Source: Thecamonas trahens ATCC 50062
Lineage: Eukaryota; Apusozoa; Apusomonadida; Apusomonadidae
Assembly (NCBI RefSeq): GCF_000142905.1
Contig: NW_013657665.1
Span: 423,155 to 462,076 of the forward strand
DNA length: 38,922 bases
Direction of reading: 5' to 3'
This document shows, piece after piece, positions 34,056 through 38,922 of the stretch. The notes under the pieces are model-generated. The model saw only the letters and a list, made by a program, of their open reading frames with translations, was not told where the DNA came from and did no database searches. Every line of letters begins with the position of its first letter. The stretch's first letter is position 1. The translations under genes and the position numbers were made by a program.

Positions 34056-36653
34056 ATGCCGTCGTCGACCACCAAGCGCAGGTCGCACTCGCGGCAGAAG
34101 CGGTCGCGGACCAATGAAGACGGAGGCGGAGGCGGCGGAGGCGGCGGGGCGAGCGGCGGAGCTGGTGACCACAGACGCGAAGGGCTAGGCAACTCGCCAG
34201 GCGGTCATGACGAGCGCGGCGGACGGTCGGGGCGGCGTAAGCAGCGTGGTGGCGGCAGCAGCGGCGGCGGCGGAGGCGGTGGCGGTGTGAGCGGCGGGAA
34301 CGGTGGCGAGGGCGGCGGGCCCGGGGGCGGCGGCGGTGCGGGAATGGCCGGGTATGGCGGGCTGGAGGTTGCCGATGACGCATCTCTCAAGGTGCCGGGC
34401 GTGCCACGGGGCGAGCGGACGCTGATGCCGGTCTCGATTTCAGTTTCTGATCCGATGACGCTCATTCTGCTCCTCTCGTCACCGGAGGACTACGTGTTTC
34501 ACATGGCTGCGCTTGCGCTGGGAGCGTACGCCGAGCTAGCGGCGGAGAATCGCAAGTTTGTGGTTACGCACGGCGGGCTGGCGCCAACGGTGGCGCGGCT
34601 AAAGGCGACGCTTGCGCTGCCTGCCGAGGCACAGATGGCTGCGGTGCTGCAGTCTGCGTCGTTTCTGCTCTGCGTGACGGCGCGTGACGGGAGCGCGCGG
34701 CGGGCGATGGTCAAACTGGACGTGGTCGAGCCGCTGGCGACTCTGCTCAAGGCCGATGACATTGCAACGCTGGAGAACGCGACGCTTGCGCTGACCGCGC
34801 TCTCGCGCGACTACGCGACGGCGGCGGCGATTGTGAGCGTGGGCGGCATTCCGGCGCTGCTCAACCTTGCGCAGCTGCCTGATCAGGAGCTTGCGTACTA
34901 CGCGACAGTTGCGCTTGGCAACTGCGCGGCCGAGTACAACTCGCGGCGGGCCATCATGTCTGTTGGCGGCATCCCGATTCTGCTCTCGCTGCTGGCGTCA
35001 GAGACACCCAACCTGCGGCTCGCGGCGGCTCGCGCCATCGCACGACTGACCAAAGAGTTTTCGAACCGGGTTGCGCTGCGTACGGCTGACGGCCTCCCGC
35101 TCGTGTTGCAGTTTTTGGGCGACCCGAGCCTCTCGTTCCTCGCGCCGTATCTTGCGGCAACCATGGCGGCGTGCCTGGAAGAGCAGGGCACGCTCGAGGC
35201 GCATGCCGAGCTCGGGTACGTGCAGGTACTGCTGACGGTGCTGGCAACGTCAACGGCGGCTGGCACGTTGGCGCAGGCGTCGCTTGCGCTTGCGCGGGTG
35301 TGCAACCACGAGCCGGCGCGGAGCGTGGTGCTCCACCACGACGCGTTTGGCTCTGTGGTGGTCAACCTGCTCAACGAGTCGACCGACACAACGGTACTGG
35401 CGCACCTTGCGCAGCTCATACTCAACTGCGCGACGACGTCGGCCAACTGCACGCTCCTCCGGGAGCTGGGCGCGATTCCGGGCCTTGTGGCGCTGCTGCG
35501 GCACTTTAATCCTGTGGTCCATGCCACAGCGCTGGCGGCGATCGCAGCGTTTGCGCTCCACTACGAGAACCGCAGCGCACTGCGACACGCCGACGGACTG
35601 CAGGCGCTGGTGGCCATTCTGGACGGCGGGCGGCAGGAGCCGAGTGTGATCCGCAACGCGGCTGACGCGCTGACCTCGATGTGCCAGGAGCACGAGTCGC
35701 GGTCGATTCTACAGGCGCTCAAGATTATGCCGATCCTGCTAGCTTCGCTGAAGGCGGCAGCGGAGGACGCAGAGCTTGTGGCTGCGCTCACGCGGGCGAT
35801 TGCCGGAATGGCACATGAAGAGACGGCGCGCGACGAGCTGACGACGCTTTCGGGTGTCGACCTCCTTGTGCCGCTGCTCTCGTCCGAGTCGGCTCCGGTT
35901 CGGCGCGATGCGGCATGGGCGATTTCGGTCTGCTGCGCACAGGAGATGTTTGCGCAGCAGGTGTGCAACCGCGGCGGCATCGACCAGCTTCAGAACTTGA
36001 TCCATGGGCAGGGTTCGGATCGTGAGCGGGCGCACGACACGCTTGCGCAGTTGCTCAAGAAGAACTTTTCGGCCAAGTACGCACTGACAAGCAAGCTCGG
36101 ATGGGAGGATGTCATCCCGGCAGGCTTCTACGACATGGGCCGGTCGCGGCGGTTCCAGCCGCTGGCAGAGCTTCGCGAGACCAAGCTCAACTCGAAGCGC
36201 GAGGTGCTTCTTGTCAATCCGCTCAAGGACAAGGTGCTTGGCGAGCTCATCACGCGGGCGATTGCGCTGGTGGAGGAGGTGCCGGAGCGGACGGACCGGA
36301 TTGCGGCACTGGCGGCCATGGTGGCGGACGCCATGGGCGGGCCCAAGGACTGGCTCTCGTACAACGAGTTTGGCGAGTACGAGTACGAGCTCTCTGCGCT
36401 CAAGGTGGCGTGCAAGTCCAACGTCATTCCGCTCGGCGCAGTGACCAAGGGCGTCTTTTACCACCGCGCGCTACTGTTTAAGATCCTGGCCGACAACGCC
36501 AAGATCTCTGCCACGCTCGAACGCGGTGAGTATACGCGGGCATGGAATGTGGTGCGGGTCCGGTCCAAGCCGCGCATTGTCGACCTTACCTTTGACGTCG
36601 GCGCGCTGTATGTGGTCGGAACGGAAAAGGCCGAGCGGTATGCCAAGATCTAG
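34056..36653 (+). CDS. ARMC3: ARMC3 orthologue: Armadillo repeats plus EDR1-like domain
   Basis: 865 aa. A Lys/Arg- then Gly/Ser-rich disordered N-terminus (1-110) leads into about a dozen Armadillo repeats (about 130-670) with patterns such as IPALLNLAQL, YYATVALGNCAAE and RRDAAWAISVCC. After residue about 685 comes the EDR1/CTR1-type domain found at the C-terminus of ARMC3, with SNVIPLGAVTKGVFYHRALL from 788, then FKILAD and RGEYTRAWNVV. In animals ARMC3 is a ciliary and sperm-flagellum protein, and the Arm+EDR1 combination is characteristic of it. A flagellar role here is inference from the family. The start is the first ATG after the AT-richer intergenic region. Its 3' end faces the four-TM protein gene. 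Confidence 0.92.
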   Translation: MPSSTTKRRSHSRQKRSRTNEDGGGGGGGGGASGGAGDHRREGLGNSPGGHDERGGRSGRRKQRGGGSSGGGGGGGGVSGGNGGEGGGPGGGGGAGMAGYGGLEVADDASLKVPGVPRGERTLMPVSISVSDPMTLILLLSSPEDYVFHMAALALGAYAELAAENRKFVVTHGGLAPTVARLKATLALPAEAQMAAVLQSASFLLCVTARDGSARRAMVKLDVVEPLATLLKADDIATLENATLALTALSRDYATAAAIVSVGGIPALLNLAQLPDQELAYYATVALGNCAAEYNSRRAIMSVGGIPILLSLLASETPNLRLAAARAIARLTKEFSNRVALRTADGLPLVLQFLGDPSLSFLAPYLAATMAACLEEQGTLEAHAELGYVQVLLTVLATSTAAGTLAQASLALARVCNHEPARSVVLHHDAFGSVVVNLLNESTDTTVLAHLAQLILNCATTSANCTLLRELGAIPGLVALLRHFNPVVHATALAAIAAFALHYENRSALRHADGLQALVAILDGGRQEPSVIRNAADALTSMCQEHESRSILQALKIMPILLASLKAAAEDAELVAALTRAIAGMAHEETARDELTTLSGVDLLVPLLSSESAPVRRDAAWAISVCCAQEMFAQQVCNRGGIDQLQNLIHGQGSDRERAHDTLAQLLKKNFSAKYALTSKLGWEDVIPAGFYDMGRSRRFQPLAELRETKLNSKREVLLVNPLKDKVLGELITRAIALVEEVPERTDRIAALAAMVADAMGGPKDWLSYNEFGEYEYELSALKVACKSNVIPLGAVTKGVFYHRALLFKILADNAKISATLERGEYTRAWNVVRVRSKPRIVDLTFDVGALYVVGTEKAERYAKI

Positions 36654-36681
36654 TTTTGAAGCGGTAGGTGCGAGCAAACGA

Positions 36682-36683
<2 letters not shown>

Positions 36684-36713
<30 letters not shown>
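36684..36713. repeat. TG dinucleotide microsatellite
   Basis: About fifteen TG units lie between the convergent ends of the ARMC3 and four-TM genes. It falls in the only 121 bp separating the two stops. Confidence 0.95.
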
Positions 36714-36717
<4 letters not shown>

Positions 36718-36774
36718 CGGTGGTGTGCGCGTGCGTGGCATGGAGGGGAGAGGTACGTATTACTCGCGTAGTCG

Positions 36775-37515
36775 TTACGACGACGACGACGCGGACTCCG
36801 ACTCGCTGGCGTACTCGTCCTCGTCGTCCGAGGTCTCGTAGGCATATTCGTAGAGGCCCGACTCGTTAGAGGCGTCGGCGTACTCGTACTCGTACTCGGC
36901 GTCTGCGGCGGCGGCGGAGCAGAAGCAGAAGGCCGAGAGATGGAGGGCAAAGGCGATGAGCGAGCATGCGCCGGCAAAGGCGCCGAGGGCAAAGGCCTGT
37001 CCGTACGAGGCCTTGCCGATGCAGGGGTCGTTGTTGAAGCACAGGATCTTGTCGCGGGCGTCTGAGGTCTGGGCGTAGTACACGATAAAGCCGAGGAAGC
37101 CAAAGAAGAAAGTGATGAGGTCAAAGATCATCATGGTGATCATCTCGCACCGGCCACGGGCCGAGACGCAGTCGCACTTGTAGGCGGGCGGCATGGCGAG
37201 CGAGGCGGCACCGACGAGCGAGGCCACGCCCGAGACGACAGCGATAAAGATGAGGGCAAAGGCAGCGCGGCCGGCGCCCTTGATGTCGTCCAACGCCGAG
37301 GTGTTCGGGTTGGTCGACATGGGGAACGAGCAGCAGTCCGACCACAGCTCACGGACCTCGGTGGTGATGTTCGGGTGGGCGATGGTGTAGCCAAGGAGCG
37401 AGGCCTTGAAGTCGACTGCGTTAGCATCGACGTTGTACACCAGCCAGGCCTTCCACATGAGAATGAACACTCCGCACAGCAGACCGAGCGCAAGGACCAG
37501 CGCAGACGCCTGCAT
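36775..37515 (-). CDS. Four-transmembrane protein with acidic tyrosine-rich tail
   Basis: 246 aa. Hydrophobic helices lie at about 4-27, 84-108, 125-148 and 172-200, so both ends are predicted to be cytosolic. The first loop has two possible N-glycosylation sites (N49-I-T, N71-T-S) and a CC pair at 61-62. The second loop is short, between helices 2 and 3, with CDC and RGRC cysteines. The third has two more cysteines (159, 165). The topology resembles claudin/PMP22/tetraspan families, but I see no claudin W-GLW-C-C signature and no tetraspanin CCG. The cytosolic tail (about 205-246) is nearly all Asp/Glu/Tyr/Ser/Ala (EYEYEYA, SDDEDEY), a candidate phosphorylation or calcium-binding tail. The specific function is unknown. 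Confidence 0.85.
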   Translation of the reverse strand: MQASALVLALGLLCGVFILMWKAWLVYNVDANAVDFKASLLGYTIAHPNITTEVRELWSDCCSFPMSTNPNTSALDDIKGAGRAAFALIFIAVVSGVASLVGAASLAMPPAYKCDCVSARGRCEMITMMIFDLITFFFGFLGFIVYYAQTSDARDKILCFNNDPCIGKASYGQAFALGAFAGACSLIAFALHLSAFCFCSAAAADAEYEYEYADASNESGLYEYAYETSDDEDEYASESESASSSS

Positions 37516-38922
37516 GGTCAGGAACCGCGGCTGGCACCACGAGTCAGAGAGCCTGTCTCCACCATATTGTTGTCGTCGACACCGTCGCCACCGTTGTCGT
37601 CGTCGCCGTCGCCGTCGTATCCCGCCAGGTCACCCCCGCAGCCACCGCAGTGAGTGCCCCTCCGCCCACGCCTGTGCCTTTGCCCGCCGGCGGCCACACT
37701 ACCTACTCACCCACCACAGCCCCAAACTGCACCATATGCGCGCGCGGGGGGGGGGGGGGGGGGCAAGGGTAGGGGTGGGTGGGTGGTTTGGCCTTCCCCC
37801 CCCCGCCCCCCCCCCCCCCTCCCCTCCTCTCGCCCCCACGCTGGCGCAAAAAACCGCATTGCTTCCTTCGCCGCACCGCAGCCAAGCAGGACGGTGCTGG
37901 GAGGAGCTTCTGGGCTACTTATGTGGGGAGGAAAGAGGTGCGGGAAGGGAAGGGAGGTGGGGAAGTTCATGGGCAACGTACCCTGCAGGCTCCTGCTCAC
38001 TCTGCTTGGACGTCGACGAGCTCATCCTTCTTTCCGCAGTAACGTGTGGCGTGTTGGCGGGTGGACGGTGGTGGGAAGGGACTGTGTGGCTGGGGCCAAA
38101 GGCGTTGTTCGGCGGGGTCCGATTGATAGCGGGCGAATGACCGGTGGCGGAAGGGGGAGGGGGGGGGGAGGGGGGGGAGGGGGGGGGGGCGAATGCGAAC
38201 GACTGCCAATTCGTTTGTCGGTGGTGCTCTGCTCTCGCCATCCTGGACGGGCTTCGGCCTTGACAGAACGCGTAAGGCAAGGCCACCGCGGCAGCGGTGA
38301 GGCAACAGCCCGCCAGCCACAGGATCCAGCCAGAGACAGACCGCACCGGTGGAGAGACCTGTCACGCCTTCCCCCCAGGCGCCCGCCAGGAACTCCTGCG
38401 GAGGAGCCACGGGCGTGGACTGAGGCAAGGCAGCCGCCGCAGGGATGAACACCGCCGGCGACGACGGCGACGGGGGCAAGCCGTGTCCGCCGCAGCAGCG
38501 CCCGGGAGTACCACCGCCAGCTGCGGATGGGAAAGAGGTTGCTGTTGCTGCGGCAACTTGCGTGGACAGTCCTGCCCACCGTCGCCGCCATGCCCGTCTT
38601 TGCTCCCCGGGACCGCCTCCCGTTGCGTCCTGCCGTACTCTCGCGCCCGTGTCCCCGGCAATGCCTCGGGACTACAGGCGTGGCGCATCGTCTCGCCTGC
38701 CACTAACTAGCAGTCTGTTTCACGGCAGCCTGGCTGCCAATGGCTGGATCTTGTCGGAGTCTGACGGGCTGCCGCCTCGACCCTCTTTTCCCGCTTTCCC
38801 TCCTCTCATCTACCACGACCATGGACGCAGGCTGTCCCTCCCCCCCCCCCCCCCCCCTCCCCCTCCCCATTGCGCACGACGGGACTGTGCCAATGGCGGC
38901 CTGCGATCCCACGATGCCTTCT
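37516..38922. other. Simple-sequence-rich right end, no confident gene
   Basis: The stretch has G runs at about 37746-37764 and 38158-38190, and C runs at about 37796-37820 and 38840-38857. Between them are ORFs on both strands that change character in mid-frame. Minus-strand pieces include a hydrophobic leader-like peptide below 38346 (only a GTG start) and an Arg/Ser-rich presequence-like start at ATG 38591. Since introns in this window carry C runs on the sense strand, one or more spliced genes may lie here, but I cannot assemble one. Confidence 0.5.
38445..38922 (+). CDS. Possible 5' part of a gene running off the window
   Basis: From ATG 38445 the frame stays open to the end (159 codons), starting MNTAGDDGDGGKPCPP. 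It has a Pro/Ala/Arg-rich section, then a more protein-like patch (LFHGSLAANGWILSESDG), then proline from a C run. No domain is recognised. The C run could instead belong to an intron. An opposite-strand ORF from ATG 38591 overlaps it. High GC makes long chance ORFs common, so this is weak. Confidence 0.22.
   Translation, partial: MNTAGDDGDGGKPCPPQQRPGVPPPAADGKEVAVAAATCVDSPAHRRRHARLCSPGPPPVASCRTLAPVSPAMPRDYRRGASSRLPLTSSLFHGSLAANGWILSESDGLPPRPSFPAFPPLIYHDHGRRLSLPPPPPPPPPHCARRDCANGGLRSHDAF

Noticed and set aside
37915-38346. Minus-strand peptide with a signal-peptide-like start
   Set aside because: The frame has only a GTG start and soon runs into a poly-Pro tract from a homopolymer. It could be an exon, but I cannot join it to anything.
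38022-38591. Minus-strand ORF with a presequence-like N-terminus from ATG 38591
   Set aside because: It becomes low-complexity, ends in a poly-Pro stretch from a G run, and overlaps another open frame on the plus strand. There is not enough to call a gene.

Overview
This window is nuclear DNA from a GC-rich free-living protist. The genes lie on both strands, are long and mostly intronless, and use strongly GC-biased codons. They encode plainly eukaryotic families: CAP-Gly, F-box, TKL kinase, RRM, ARMC3, a mitochondrial ribosomal RNase III-like protein and giant coiled coils. Two short spliceosomal introns (GT...AG, 152 and 172 nt) can be read directly. The ARMC3-type gene points to a flagellate. 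The style (alanine/serine-rich proteins, poly-C tracts, N gaps at G/C homopolymers) reminds me of the apusomonad Thecamonas trahens, but that is recognition rather than proof.

Left part (1-10122): a large multi-pass membrane protein with an ARM/HEAT-like tail and an RRM protein run rightwards. An mL44-like mitochondrial ribosomal protein and a soluble adenylate cyclase run leftwards. The RRM and mL44 genes converge so tightly that their stop codons share one CTAG. Centre (10123-22144): a divergent promoter region with an assembly gap, then one uninterrupted 3793-codon coiled-coil gene. That gene contains an exact-period triplication of 228 bp, nested 21/63-bp repeats, and a recurring 40-50-residue module that I count 12 times.

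Right part (22283-38922): a twin CAP-Gly protein with one intron converges (6 bp between stops) on a CCCH zinc-finger/kinase-like protein. A second gap follows. Then come a WBP4-like zinc-finger protein, a phosphoglycerate mutase with an N-terminal extension, an F-box protein with an RRM-like tail, a TKL-type kinase with an ADF-H-like N-terminus and an SR-dipeptide insertion in its activation segment, an ARMC3 orthologue and a four-TM protein. The last 1.4 kb is simple-sequence-rich with only weak coding candidates.

There is no operon logic here. Shared themes are the cytoskeleton and flagellum (CAP-Gly, giant coiled coil, ARMC3, ADF-H kinase, cyclase), RNA biology (RRM, WBP4-like, CCCH, F-box/RRM) and mitochondria or energy (mL44, PGAM). 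The best candidates for undescribed biology are the giant modular coiled-coil protein and the unusual domain fusions: ADF-H+kinase with SR loop, CCCH+kinase+KEN-like tail, and F-box+RRM. I saw no mobile element, CRISPR array, rRNA or tRNA.
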